NCBI RefSeq assembly: GCF_001895045.1
Contig: NZ_BDAM01000009.1
Location: forward strand, 186,001-250,000
Reading direction: 5' to 3'
Length of the DNA: 64,000 nucleotides
Source of the DNA: Rhodococcus coprophilus NBRC 100603
Lineage (GTDB): Bacteria > Actinomycetota > Actinomycetes > Mycobacteriales > Mycobacteriaceae
Shown: positions 18,780-27,544 of the stretch, in pieces
Numbering within the stretch: position 1 is the first letter of the stretch
How the letters are laid out: the number at the start of each line of letters is the position of its first letter
Notes under the pieces: generated by a model
Told to the model about the DNA's origin: nothing
Database searches by the model: none
What the model saw: the letters and a program-made list of their open reading frames with translations, nothing else
Made by a program: the position numbers and the translations under genes

Positions 18780-20915
18780 CTAATCCCGGGGTAGGCCGAG
18801 GAGTCGTTCCGCCGCGACCGTCAGGAGAATCTGTTCCGTGCCGCCCGCGATCGTGAGGCAACGGGTGTTGAGGAACTCGCGGGTCAGCGGGCCTTCCACC
18901 CAGCCTGCCTCGCCGGCGAGATCCATCGCGAGTTCGGCGGTGTCCTGCCGCTGACGGACCCCGACGAGTTTGCGCACGCTCGAGGCAGCGCCCGGATCGT
19001 GGCCGCCCAGTTGCGCGAGCGTGGTGCGCAGGTCCAGCAGCGATCCGGCCGTCGCTTCGCCGATCTGCACGGCGATCCGGTCGTTCGCGACCGCGTCGCC
19101 GGGTGCGGACAACTCCAGTAGCTCCTCGATGGCCGCGCCGAACGACGACTTGCCCCCCATGGCCACCCGTTCGTTCGCAAGGGTCGTGCGGGCGAGCTTC
19201 CATCCACCTCCGAGCGGTCCGACGACGCACTCGTCCGGCACGAAGACCGAGTCGAGGAACACCTCGTTGAACAGGGCGTCACCGGTGATCTCCCGCAGCG
19301 GTGACACGGCGATGCCCTCGGATTTCATGTCGACGAGGAAGTAGGTGATCCCCTTGTGCTTGGGGGCATCCCGATCGGTGCGTGCGAGACAGATCCCCCA
19401 GTCGGCCTCGTGTGCGAGCGACGTCCACACCTTCTGCCCCCGCAGAACCCAGCCGCCGTCCACCTTCTCTGCGGTGGTGCGGAGCGCGGCGAGATCCGAG
19501 CCGGCACCCGGCTCCGAGAACAGCTGGCACCACACGATGTCGCCGCGCAGTGTCGGCAACGCAAAACGTTCCCGCTGTTCAGGAGTTCCGTGCTCGAGGA
19601 TCGTCGGCACGGCCCACGACCCGATCACCAGGTCGGGGCGGTCGATGCCGGCTTCGGCAAGTTCCTGCTGGATGAGGATCTGCTCGGCCGGGCTCGCTCC
19701 GCGTCCGTACGGCGGCGGCCAGTGCGGGGCCAGATAGCCGGATTCGGCCAGCGCAGCGCGGCGGCCGGTGTCGGGTTGCCGCGCGATGTCGGCGATGTCG
19801 GCTCGGATCCGCGCGCGGTCGTCCTCGTACTCCGACAGATCGATACCCAGATGCCGGCGGGCTCCACCGCGAACCAACTCTGTGACGCGGGCACGCCAGA
19901 CGGTCGCGCCACCCAGCAACTGGCGGGTGGCCACGGCACGGCGGAGGTAGAAGTGCGCGTCGTGCTCCCACGTGAAGCCGATGCCGCCGAGGACCTGGAT
20001 CGCGTCCTTCGCAGTGTCGACAGCAGCGTCCAGTGCAACGGCCGCCGCGACTGCCGCCGAGACGGGAAGCTCATCCGGGTCCGTGTCGACCGCCCGTGCG
20101 GTATCCCACGCAACTGCACGGATCTTCTCTGCGCGGCAGAGCATTTCGGCACAGAGGTGTTTGACGGCCTGGAACGCGCCGATAGGCTTGCCGAACTGTT
20201 CACGGATCTTCGCGTACTCGACGGCCGTGGCCAGTGCCCACCCGGCGATACCGGCGAGTTCGGCGGCGGCGAGTCCGGCTGTGACGTCCCGAACGAATCC
20301 CGCAGGCACCTCCACGACCCGGTCCGCCGTGACGGTGACACCTTCGAGTCGCACGCGGGCCAGCGCGCGCGACTTGTCGATCGTGTCCAGGGCCTCGACG
20401 GTCAGACCGTCGGCGTCCCCGTCGACGAGCGCCCAGCGCTCGCTGTCGCCGGCGAGTCGTACGAGAACCGCCACCCCGGGCTCCGCGGCGAGCGCCGGGC
20501 CCGCGTCTCCGGTGAGGACGAACCCGTCGGTTGCGGGTTCCGCCGGGACGCGGGAGTCCAGCGCGAGGGCGGTCGGCACCGCGCCCTCCACGAGTTGTGC
20601 GGTGATCTTTGCCGTCGTGTCCCCGGCGCGCCCGAAGACGAGCGCCGCGGCCGCGGTGGTCAGCACCGGCCCCGGCGCGAGTTCGTGCGCGGCCTGTTCG
20701 AGCATGACCGCGAGGTCGACGGTGGTGGCCCCGAACCCTCCCGAAGTCTCCGGAACAGCAACACCGAAGAGCCCGAGTTCGGCGAGTGACGACCACCCGT
20801 CACGCCACGCGCCGTCGGGCTCTCGTCGTATGGTTGCCAGTGGAGTTGTGGCTCGTGACCAGGCCTGCACGGACGCCTGGACGGCCCGCTGCTCTTCGGT
20901 GGTGGCGATACTCAC
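18780..20915 (-). CDS. chsE3: Two-domain steroid acyl-CoA dehydrogenase FadE34/ChsE3
   Basis: 711 residues from GTG 20915, the same length as M. tuberculosis FadE34 (Rv3573c). Two fused acyl-CoA dehydrogenase halves: residues ~1-330 end with REQFGKPIGAFQAVKHLCAEM and FTWEHDAHFYLRRA, and residues ~350-711 include FSEPGAGSDLAALRT, KVWTSLAHEADWG and the C-terminal LTIAGGTEQILL. The fused form replaces the usual two-subunit steroid dehydrogenases; the Mtb protein acts on C24 bile-acid-type CoA esters such as cholate or the five-carbon side chain. Divergent from kstR with a shared operator. Confidence 0.92.
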   Translation of the reverse strand: MSIATTEEQRAVQASVQAWSRATTPLATIRREPDGAWRDGWSSLAELGLFGVAVPETSGGFGATTVDLAVMLEQAAHELAPGPVLTTAAAALVFGRAGDTTAKITAQLVEGAVPTALALDSRVPAEPATDGFVLTGDAGPALAAEPGVAVLVRLAGDSERWALVDGDADGLTVEALDTIDKSRALARVRLEGVTVTADRVVEVPAGFVRDVTAGLAAAELAGIAGWALATAVEYAKIREQFGKPIGAFQAVKHLCAEMLCRAEKIRAVAWDTARAVDTDPDELPVSAAVAAAVALDAAVDTAKDAIQVLGGIGFTWEHDAHFYLRRAVATRQLLGGATVWRARVTELVRGGARRHLGIDLSEYEDDRARIRADIADIARQPDTGRRAALAESGYLAPHWPPPYGRGASPAEQILIQQELAEAGIDRPDLVIGSWAVPTILEHGTPEQRERFALPTLRGDIVWCQLFSEPGAGSDLAALRTTAEKVDGGWVLRGQKVWTSLAHEADWGICLARTDRDAPKHKGITYFLVDMKSEGIAVSPLREITGDALFNEVFLDSVFVPDECVVGPLGGGWKLARTTLANERVAMGGKSSFGAAIEELLELSAPGDAVANDRIAVQIGEATAGSLLDLRTTLAQLGGHDPGAASSVRKLVGVRQRQDTAELAMDLAGEAGWVEGPLTREFLNTRCLTIAGGTEQILLTVAAERLLGLPRD

Positions 20916-20950
20916 AGCGGGTCTCCGCCTCTCGGAATGACATGATTACC

Positions 20951-20964
20951 TAGAACGTGTTCTA
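20951..20964. promoter_or_regulatory. KstR operator between fadE34/chsE3 and kstR
   Basis: TAGAACGTGTTCTA matches the consensus at all fixed bases. It lies in the 91-bp divergent gap, 42 bp before kstR and 35 bp before fadE34, so one site can control both genes and give autorepression. TAATAT directly downstream (20963-20968) could be the kstR -10. Confidence 0.9.
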
Positions 20965-21006
20965 ATATGACACCGGTTCAGAGTCAAGGCGTGAGGATAC
21001 GAAGTT

Positions 21007-21663
21007 ATGGCCACCCCGTCCCGCTCGCGTTCCAACGGCAACGGAACGTTGACCGCCCTCACCGAGGACGATCTCAGTTCCAACGCCCAGAAGGAACGCC
21101 GTAAGCGGATTCTCGACGCCACCCTCGCGCTGGCGTCGAAGGGTGGATACGAGGCGGTCCAGATGCGGGCCGTGGCCGAACGCGCCGACGTCGCCGTGGG
21201 CACGCTCTACCGGTACTTCCCGTCGAAGGTGCACCTGCTGGTCTCGGCGCTCGGCCGCGAATTCGCCCGGATCGAAGGCAAGGGCAAGATTCCGCCGGGC
21301 CACAGCCCCCTCGAACGGATGCATCTCATCCTCGGTCTCATCACCAAGGCCATGCAGCGCGACCCACTGCTCACGGAAGCGATGACGCGCGCGTTCATGT
21401 TCGCCGACGCGTCCGCAGCCGCCGAAGTAGACCAGGTCGGCAAGCTCATGGACCGGTTGTTCGCCCGGGCCATGAACGACGGCGAGCCCAACGAAGAAGA
21501 ACTTGCGATCGCCCGCGTGATCAGCGACGTGTGGTTGTCCAACCTCGTTGCGTGGCTCACCCGCAGATCGTCCGCGACGGATGTCGCGCGGCGACTGGAA
21601 CTGACGGTCGATCTGCTGCTCGGTGAGGGCGCTCGTTCGTCCGCCGCCACCGCCGGCGCCTGA
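21007..21663 (+). CDS. kstR: TetR-family repressor of cholesterol catabolism, KstR
   Basis: 218 residues. N-terminal helix-turn-helix: KERRKRILDATLALASKGG then VQMRAVAERADVAVGTLYRY and the FPSKVHLL third helix. The sequence and its position divergent from fadE34 match Rv3574/KstR. Represses the steroid regulon; derepressed by a CoA thioester of a cholesterol degradation intermediate. Three consensus operators occur in this window, all at steroid genes. Confidence 0.95.
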   Translation: MATPSRSRSNGNGTLTALTEDDLSSNAQKERRKRILDATLALASKGGYEAVQMRAVAERADVAVGTLYRYFPSKVHLLVSALGREFARIEGKGKIPPGHSPLERMHLILGLITKAMQRDPLLTEAMTRAFMFADASAAAEVDQVGKLMDRLFARAMNDGEPNEEELAIARVISDVWLSNLVAWLTRRSSATDVARRLELTVDLLLGEGARSSAATAGA

Positions 21664-21736
21664 TGTAACGGGAAACACGGTCCCGGAGGCCGGTCCGGCG
21701 GCGCCTGGTGGCTTTTCTTCGCTTACCTTGGTTCGA

Positions 21737-24295
21737 GTGAGTGCCCACGACCTACCGATCGACCTCCGACGAGCCCTCGTCGCCGCGGCGCGTACGCCGC
21801 GACTGCTGGTGGCGACCGACTACGACGGCACCCTCGCGCCGATCGTCGCCGACCCCGGCCAGGCGTATCCCCGGGCGGACGCCGTCCGTGCGCTGCGTGG
21901 ACTCGCCGCCCTCCCTTCGACTTCGGCCGCGGTCATCTCCGGCCGCTCCCTGAAGGATCTCGCCGCGCTGTCGCGGCTTCCCATCGAGGTGAAGCTGGTC
22001 GGCAGCCACGGGTCCGAGTTCGACATCGGGTTCATCAACGAGATCGACCCCGCCGCGAAACAATTGCTGACCGTGCTCGTCGACGGGCTCGCGTCGGTCG
22101 CCGGGCGGTTCGACGGGGTTCACATCGAGGTCAAGCCCGCGAGTGTCGCCATGCACGTACGCCGGGCGTCCGCGGAGGACGCCGAGCGGGCCCTCGACAT
22201 CGTGCGTGGCGACCTGGCCTTGCGGCCGGGTGTCCAGGCGACCGAAGGCAAGTCGGTGATCGAGTTGTCGGTGGTGCCCACGGACAAGGGCGCGGCGCTC
22301 GACATCATCCGGCACCAGGATGCGGCGACCGCGGCGGTCTTCTTCGGCGACGACGTCACCGACGAGAAGGCGTTCGAATCGCTGCACGGCCCCGACGTAG
22401 GCGTCAAGGTCGGCGACGGCGACACCGCCGCGGAGTACCGGGTGAGCTCCACCGAGGACGTCAACTCGGCTCTCGCGCTTCTCCTCGAGGAGCGGCGGAC
22501 GTGGCTGTCCGGTGCGAGCGCTTCTCCCATCGAACGGCTCACCATGCTGGCGAGCCCACGATCCAAGGCACTCGTCACCCCCGACGGCACCATCACGTGG
22601 ATGTGCCATCCGGAACCGGATTCGGCGGCGTTGTTCGCGCACCTGCTCGGCGGGGAAGCCGCCGGCCACTTCACCATCGGCCCGACTCGCGAATCGCTGC
22701 CGCTGAGCCAGCGCTATGTGGATTCGACGATGACGGTCGTCACCCGCTGGGCCGCGCTCGCGGTGGTCGATTACCTGCCTCACGACGTCGACCCCGGCCG
22801 GACCGACCTCACCCGCGTGATCACCGGACGGGCGACGGCACTGGTGACCTTCGCCCCCCGTCCCGAGTTCGGACAGGGACAGGTGACCCTGGAGGTCACC
22901 GACGACGGAATCCGAGTGATGGGCTTCAACGAGCCCTACGTGCTGCGCTCCCCCGGCGTGCGGTGGGACATCAGCACCGACGGCGCGCACCAGTCCGCGC
23001 ACGCTGTGGTGGACCCCTCCCAGGGGGACGTTGTACTCGAATTGCGTTGCGGTACCGATGATCTGAGCGAACATCCGGTTCCTGAGAAGGAGCGCCGCGC
23101 CGAGGCGGAATCGTACTGGAGCACGTGGGCGAACAGCCTCGAACTACCTCCGCTCAAGCCGGACCTGATGAAGCGCTCGGCTCTGACCCTGCGCGGGCTC
23201 GTGCACGCACCGACCGGTTCGATCCTCGCGGCGGCGACCACGTCCCTGCCCGAGGAGATCGGCGGCGTCCGCAACTGGGACTACCGCTACTGCTGGTTGC
23301 GGGACGCGGCCATGACCGCGCAGGCACTCGTGCGAGTCGGGTCGCTCGAAGAGGCCGAGAACTACCTCGATTGGGTGCACGGGGTGCTCGAGACGCTGCC
23401 CGGCCCCGAGCGACTGCATCCGCTCTACACCCTGGCAGGTGGCGCGCTGCCCCCGGAAGCGGTCCTCGACAGCTTGCCCGGCTATGCGGGTTCACGCCCG
23501 GTGCGCGTCGGCAACGCGGCCAACCAGCAGGTCCAGCTCGACGTCTTCGGTCCGATCGTCGACCTGATCTCCGAGCTCGCCCATCGCCGCGAGGAACGCG
23601 GCGTCGACCACGCGGAGGCATTGACCGATCGCGACTGGGAACTGGTCTGCGCCATGGTTCTCGCGGTCGAGCGGCGCTGGTTCGAGCCCGACCACGGCAT
23701 CTGGGAGATCCGCGACAACCCGCGGCACCACGTGTATTCGAAGGTCATGGGCTGGCTCACGGTCGACCGCGCCCTCACCCTCGCGGAGAAGTTCGGCCGG
23801 CCCGCCGGTGAAGGCTGGGCGGAGCTGCGCCGCGAGATCTCCGAGGAGGTCACGGAGAAGGGCTGGAACGAAGACGTCCAGTCGTACACCGCGGCATACG
23901 ACGGCACCGATCTCGATGCGGCGACGTTGTTCATCGGCCTGACAGGGCTGGTGGACCCGGACGACAAGCGTTTCCACGCGACCGTCCAGGCGACCGAGGC
24001 AGAGTTGCGCAGCGGCTCGACGGTGTACCGGTACCGGCACGACGACGGGCTTCCCGGTACCGAAGGTGGCTTCCACCTCTGTGCCGCATGGCTCGTCGGC
24101 GCGTATCTCCTCGTCGGGCAGCGCAACGACGCCGAGGCGCTGTTCACCCAGCTGGTCGCGGCAGCGGGACCGACCGGTCTGCTCAGTGAGGAATACGATC
24201 CCGTGGCCGAACGCTCACTGGGCAACCATCCGCAGGCCTACAGCCACATCGGCCTGCTTCGGTGTGCCCAGTTACTCTCGGCGCCGCCGCGCTGA
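21737..24295 (+). CDS. Trehalose-6-phosphate phosphatase / GH15 glycosidase fusion
   Basis: 852 residues from GTG 21737; longer starts would overlap the kstR end. Residues ~1-255 are an OtsB-type HAD phosphatase: ATDYDGTLAPI (nucleophile Asp28), ISGRS, and GDDVTDEKAFE (metal-binding loop). Residues ~265-852 form a GH15 domain of the mycobacterial trehalase/glucoamylase-like type: GGVRNWDYRYCWLRDAAMTA, the catalytic-acid region NEDVQSYTAAYDGTDLDAA and SEEYDP near the end. The fusion could dephosphorylate trehalose-6-phosphate and then hydrolyse trehalose, or the GH15 half may act on another alpha-glucan. No second otsB gene is nearby. A LacI regulator follows, convergent. Confidence 0.88.
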   Translation: MSAHDLPIDLRRALVAAARTPRLLVATDYDGTLAPIVADPGQAYPRADAVRALRGLAALPSTSAAVISGRSLKDLAALSRLPIEVKLVGSHGSEFDIGFINEIDPAAKQLLTVLVDGLASVAGRFDGVHIEVKPASVAMHVRRASAEDAERALDIVRGDLALRPGVQATEGKSVIELSVVPTDKGAALDIIRHQDAATAAVFFGDDVTDEKAFESLHGPDVGVKVGDGDTAAEYRVSSTEDVNSALALLLEERRTWLSGASASPIERLTMLASPRSKALVTPDGTITWMCHPEPDSAALFAHLLGGEAAGHFTIGPTRESLPLSQRYVDSTMTVVTRWAALAVVDYLPHDVDPGRTDLTRVITGRATALVTFAPRPEFGQGQVTLEVTDDGIRVMGFNEPYVLRSPGVRWDISTDGAHQSAHAVVDPSQGDVVLELRCGTDDLSEHPVPEKERRAEAESYWSTWANSLELPPLKPDLMKRSALTLRGLVHAPTGSILAAATTSLPEEIGGVRNWDYRYCWLRDAAMTAQALVRVGSLEEAENYLDWVHGVLETLPGPERLHPLYTLAGGALPPEAVLDSLPGYAGSRPVRVGNAANQQVQLDVFGPIVDLISELAHRREERGVDHAEALTDRDWELVCAMVLAVERRWFEPDHGIWEIRDNPRHHVYSKVMGWLTVDRALTLAEKFGRPAGEGWAELRREISEEVTEKGWNEDVQSYTAAYDGTDLDAATLFIGLTGLVDPDDKRFHATVQATEAELRSGSTVYRYRHDDGLPGTEGGFHLCAAWLVGAYLLVGQRNDAEALFTQLVAAAGPTGLLSEEYDPVAERSLGNHPQAYSHIGLLRCAQLLSAPPR

Positions 24296-24338
24296 CGGAG
24301 ACTCCTCCGCACTGACAGAGGCCCTTGGCGCTGACGGG

Positions 24339-25445
24339 TTATTCCGCGTACCACTCGCGCTCGACCGCGCCCGAGGTCTTTCCGAACCAGAGTTGGGTGT
24401 CGAGCGTCTCGAGGGCGGGCACTCCGGAGTGCGCCGGGGCCGCGAGCAGCAGTTCGCCGGCCCGGCGTCCCTTGTCCTTCTGCGGCTGACGCACCGTGGT
24501 GAGTCCTTCGCGCAGCGCTTCGTCGATTCCGTCGAAGCCTGTGATCGACAGGTGGCCCGGCACGTCCAGTCCCGTCCGATCGGCCCATGCCAGGGCACCG
24601 AGGGCGAGGACGTCGGTCGTGCACATCAGGGCGGTGATGCGGGGGTTGACGCTCATGATCTGCGCCGCGCCCGACAATCCGTTCTCCGAGGTGTGCGTGT
24701 AGCGCTCGACGACGGTGAGGGTGTCCGGGTCCAGCCCGCCCGCCTTCATCGCGTCCTGCACTCCGAGGATGCGCTCGCGCTGGACGTGGAATCCGCTGCT
24801 GCCGAGCCGGGACACATCGACGACGCCGTCGTGGCGTTCGCGCCCGAGCCGCATCGACACGATGCCGATGTGCCGGTGGCCGAGCCCGATGAGGTGTGCC
24901 GCCATATCCCGCATCGCCCCGCGGTCGTCGATGCCCACCACCGGGGTGTGATCGAGACCGCGCGGCTGGTCGCACGCAACGATGGGCAGATTCCGCTCGA
25001 GCACCGCGGCAAGATACGGATCTTCGGGCGGTACGGAGTAGACGACGAACCCGTCCACCGACGATCGGTGCACGACCTGGGCGGCTTCGGTGTCGGCGCG
25101 GCCCGGACCGGCAGGGATGAGGAGCAGGCCCTGTCCTGCTGCTTCGCACGCCTCGGAAAGACCGGACAGGAATCGCATCGCCGCGGGATCCCGGAACGAG
25201 TAGCTCAGCGCCTCGGTCAGCAGCACGCCCACGGCGCCGGCCTTGCGGGTGCGCAGGGACCGTGCCATCGGGTCGGGCCCGGCGTAGCCGCGGCGCTTGG
25301 CCACGTCGAGCACGCGCTGGCGCAGTTCGGCGGACAACTGGTCGGGGCGGTTGTACGCGTTCGAGACGGTGGTGCGGGAGATCTTCAGCTCGGCTGCGAT
25401 CGAGGCCAGTGTCGCCTGTCGGCGGGGCTGACTGGACCTGGGCAT
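24339..25445 (-). CDS. LacI-family transcriptional regulator
   Basis: 368 residues. N-terminal helix-turn-helix ATLASIAAELKISRTTVSNAYNRP (shown in part: residues ~12-35) with hinge helix near residues 50-60, then a periplasmic-binding-protein-like ligand domain with TALMCTTDVLALGALAWA and FDGIDEA. A -10-like TACGGT ends 7-8 nt before the ATG, suggesting a leaderless mRNA. Ends 44 nt from the OtsB-GH15 gene on the opposite strand, so control of trehalose or glucoside use is plausible but unproven. Direct repeats at 25459-25497 may be its own operator. Confidence 0.9.
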   Translation of the reverse strand: MPRSSQPRRQATLASIAAELKISRTTVSNAYNRPDQLSAELRQRVLDVAKRRGYAGPDPMARSLRTRKAGAVGVLLTEALSYSFRDPAAMRFLSGLSEACEAAGQGLLLIPAGPGRADTEAAQVVHRSSVDGFVVYSVPPEDPYLAAVLERNLPIVACDQPRGLDHTPVVGIDDRGAMRDMAAHLIGLGHRHIGIVSMRLGRERHDGVVDVSRLGSSGFHVQRERILGVQDAMKAGGLDPDTLTVVERYTHTSENGLSGAAQIMSVNPRITALMCTTDVLALGALAWADRTGLDVPGHLSITGFDGIDEALREGLTTVRQPQKDKGRRAGELLLAAPAHSGVPALETLDTQLWFGKTSGAVEREWYAE

Positions 25446-25458
25446 GAGGGGACCGTAT

Positions 25459-25497
25459 CCCTATGGGCGTCGTCACACTCCCTGTGGGTGTGGTCAC
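25459..25497. promoter_or_regulatory. Paired imperfect direct repeats upstream of the LacI-type gene
   Basis: CCCTATGGGCGTCGTCAC (25459-25476) and CCCTGTGGGTGTGGTCAC (25480-25497) agree at 15 of 18 positions and are 21 bp apart, two helical turns. Each begins with a near-palindromic CCCTRTGGG. The first is next to the putative -10 of the regulator gene, which fits autoregulation. Confidence 0.45.
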
Positions 25498-25547
25498 GCG
25501 CACGCGGGGACGGGCTGATCCGCCTCCGCGATCCGCTAAAGTGGAAC

Positions 25548-25560
25548 GGTAACGATTACC
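25548..25560 (+). promoter_or_regulatory. Zur-like palindrome before the zinc ABC operon
   Basis: GGTAACGATTACC has perfect 5-bp arms around CGA, and TAACGATT recurs just downstream (25563-25570). The AT-rich core in very GC-rich DNA, position 63 nt before znuA and a -10-like TAAAGT at 25537-25542 fit a Fur-family (Zur) operator. The match to a published actinobacterial Zur consensus is only partial. Confidence 0.55.
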
Positions 25561-25622
25561 AATAACGATTGGGCGAGTCCGTCGTGGCCGTTCGTCGACC
25601 TTTCGATCCAGGAGAAAACACC

Positions 25623-26651
25623 GTGCGTTCGTCCTCCCGTGCCGCGCTGGCGGCCGCTGCCGTGGCCGCTGCGACCACACTGGCCGCGTGCGGTACCTCG
25701 ACCACCGGACCCGACGACGGCACGCTGCGCGTCGTCGCCTCCACGAATGTGTGGGGATCGGTCGCCCAGGCCGTCGCCGGTGATCGCATCGAGGTCGAAT
25801 CCCTCGTCACCGAACCGTCCGCCGACCCGCATTCCTACGAGGCGAGCCCGCTCGACGCGGCAGCGATCAGTGACGCCTCGCTCGTCGTCTACAACGGCGG
25901 CGGATACGACCAGTTCGTCGAGGACATCCTCGAGTCCGGCGGCGGCAACCCCGCCACCGTCGAGGCGTTCGCGCTGTTCGAGTCCGGCGCAGGTGCCGAT
26001 CTGCATTCGGATCACGGCGATGAGCACGCCCACGAACCCACCGACGACCACGCCGCCGAAGACACCGGCGCCCACGCCGCCGAACACACCGACCATTCGC
26101 ACGACGGCCACGACCACAGCGGTGTCAACGAACACGTCTGGTACGACCTCGCGACCGCCGACGCCGTCGCGCACGCCGTCGCCGATCGCCTCTCCGAACT
26201 CGATCCGGAGGGTGCCGACACCTACCAGGCCAACGCCGCCGCATTCCACGACGATCTCCACGGCGTCTCCGACCTCGTCGAGTCGATCGCGGCCGATCAC
26301 GCCGACGCCCCTGTCGCACAGACGGAATCCATCGCCACCTACCTGGTGACCGGGGCCGGACTCCGCGACGCGGTACCCGCCGACTTCGCGAATGCGATCG
26401 AGAACGGCACCGACCCGTCGCCCGCCGCCATTGCCGCCACCCGGCAACTTCTCCTCGACAAGCAGGTGCGCGCACTGCTCTACAACCCCCAGACCGAGGA
26501 CAAGGTGAGCCGCGAGATGCGCACCGTTGCAGAGGCGTCGGGTATCCCCGTCGTCGAAGTTTCGGAAACCCTGCCAGAAGGTCTGGACTACATTCAGTGG
26601 CAGAGCCGAACCGCCGAGGCGCTTGCTTCCGCACTCGACACCGAATCCTGA
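25623..26651 (+). CDS. znuA: Zinc ABC transporter substrate-binding lipoprotein (ZnuA-like)
   Basis: 342 residues from GTG 25623, with AGGAGA upstream. Lipoprotein signal with lipobox TLAAC (Cys23). Cluster A-1 metal-binding protein: DPHSYE (His70), NEHVWYDL (His171) and a His/Asp-rich loop at residues ~128-166 (about 13 His) between them. Such loops are typical for zinc rather than manganese or iron. Captures zinc at the outer face of the membrane and hands it to the permease. First gene of a three-gene operon behind a Zur-like site. Confidence 0.9.
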   Translation: MRSSSRAALAAAAVAAATTLAACGTSTTGPDDGTLRVVASTNVWGSVAQAVAGDRIEVESLVTEPSADPHSYEASPLDAAAISDASLVVYNGGGYDQFVEDILESGGGNPATVEAFALFESGAGADLHSDHGDEHAHEPTDDHAAEDTGAHAAEHTDHSHDGHDHSGVNEHVWYDLATADAVAHAVADRLSELDPEGADTYQANAAAFHDDLHGVSDLVESIAADHADAPVAQTESIATYLVTGAGLRDAVPADFANAIENGTDPSPAAIAATRQLLLDKQVRALLYNPQTEDKVSREMRTVAEASGIPVVEVSETLPEGLDYIQWQSRTAEALASALDTES

Positions 26652-26677
26652 CCACCCGCTCGAGAACACGGACTCTG

Positions 26678-27544
26678 GTGAATTCTTCGACACCCGACCG
26701 CCCGCACGCGGTCGAACTTCGCAGCGCGCGGCTGGCATTCGGCGACCGTGTGCTCTGGGACGATCTCGACCTCACCGTCGAACCGGGTGAGTTCATCGCT
26801 GTTCTCGGGCCGAACGGTGCAGGCAAAACCTCCCTGCTGAAAGTTCTGCTCGGTCAGTTGCCGCTCAGCTCCGGCACCGCAACCATCGCGGGGTCGCCGG
26901 TGCGGACCGGCAATTCGCACCTCGGCTACGTACCGCAACAGAAAACGCTCGACGACGGCATCCCTCTGCGCGGGCGGGACCTCGTGGGCCTCGGCGTCGA
27001 CGGCCATCGATGGGGTACCGGAATCCGCTTCTGGAAACAGAGGAAGGTCGCGGTCGACGCAGCGCTCGAGCAGGTCGGGGCGCAGGCCTACGCGGGGGCT
27101 CCCGTCGGCACTCTCTCCGGCGGCGAGCAGCAACGCTTGCGGATCGCACAGGCGCTGGTCGGCGACCCGCACGTCTTGCTGTGCGACGAACCGCTGCTCA
27201 GCCTCGATCTCGCCAACCAGCATCTCGTCTCGTCGCTCATCGACCGGCGACGGCGCGATCACGACACCGCCGTCCTTTTCGTCACCCACGAGATCAATCC
27301 GATCCTGCCGCTCGTCGATCGCGTGCTCTACCTCGTCGACGGTCAGTTCCGTATCGGCACGCCGTCCGAAGTCATGACCTCGAAGGTGCTCTCCGAGCTG
27401 TACCGCACCGACGTGGAGGTCCTCGAAATGCGCGGCCGCCTGGTCGTCGTCGGGACCGGGGACGCCATCGACGCACTCGGTAGTGCCGGCGGTCTGCGTC
27501 CGGGCGAAGGCGTTCATCATCACGACCACAAGGACGACCTATGA
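26678..27544 (+). CDS. znuC: Zinc ABC transporter ATP-binding protein (ZnuC-like)
   Basis: 288 residues from GTG 26678; a longer frame start at 26597 would overlap znuA and lacks family similarity. Walker A GPNGAGKTS, signature LSGGEQQRLRIAQAL, Walker B VLLCDEPLLSLD, H-loop VTHE. A His-rich tail (GVHHHDHKDDL) suggests metal contact. The stop overlaps the permease ATG (ATGA). Confidence 0.88.
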   Translation: MNSSTPDRPHAVELRSARLAFGDRVLWDDLDLTVEPGEFIAVLGPNGAGKTSLLKVLLGQLPLSSGTATIAGSPVRTGNSHLGYVPQQKTLDDGIPLRGRDLVGLGVDGHRWGTGIRFWKQRKVAVDAALEQVGAQAYAGAPVGTLSGGEQQRLRIAQALVGDPHVLLCDEPLLSLDLANQHLVSSLIDRRRRDHDTAVLFVTHEINPILPLVDRVLYLVDGQFRIGTPSEVMTSKVLSELYRTDVEVLEMRGRLVVVGTGDAIDALGSAGGLRPGEGVHHHDHKDDL

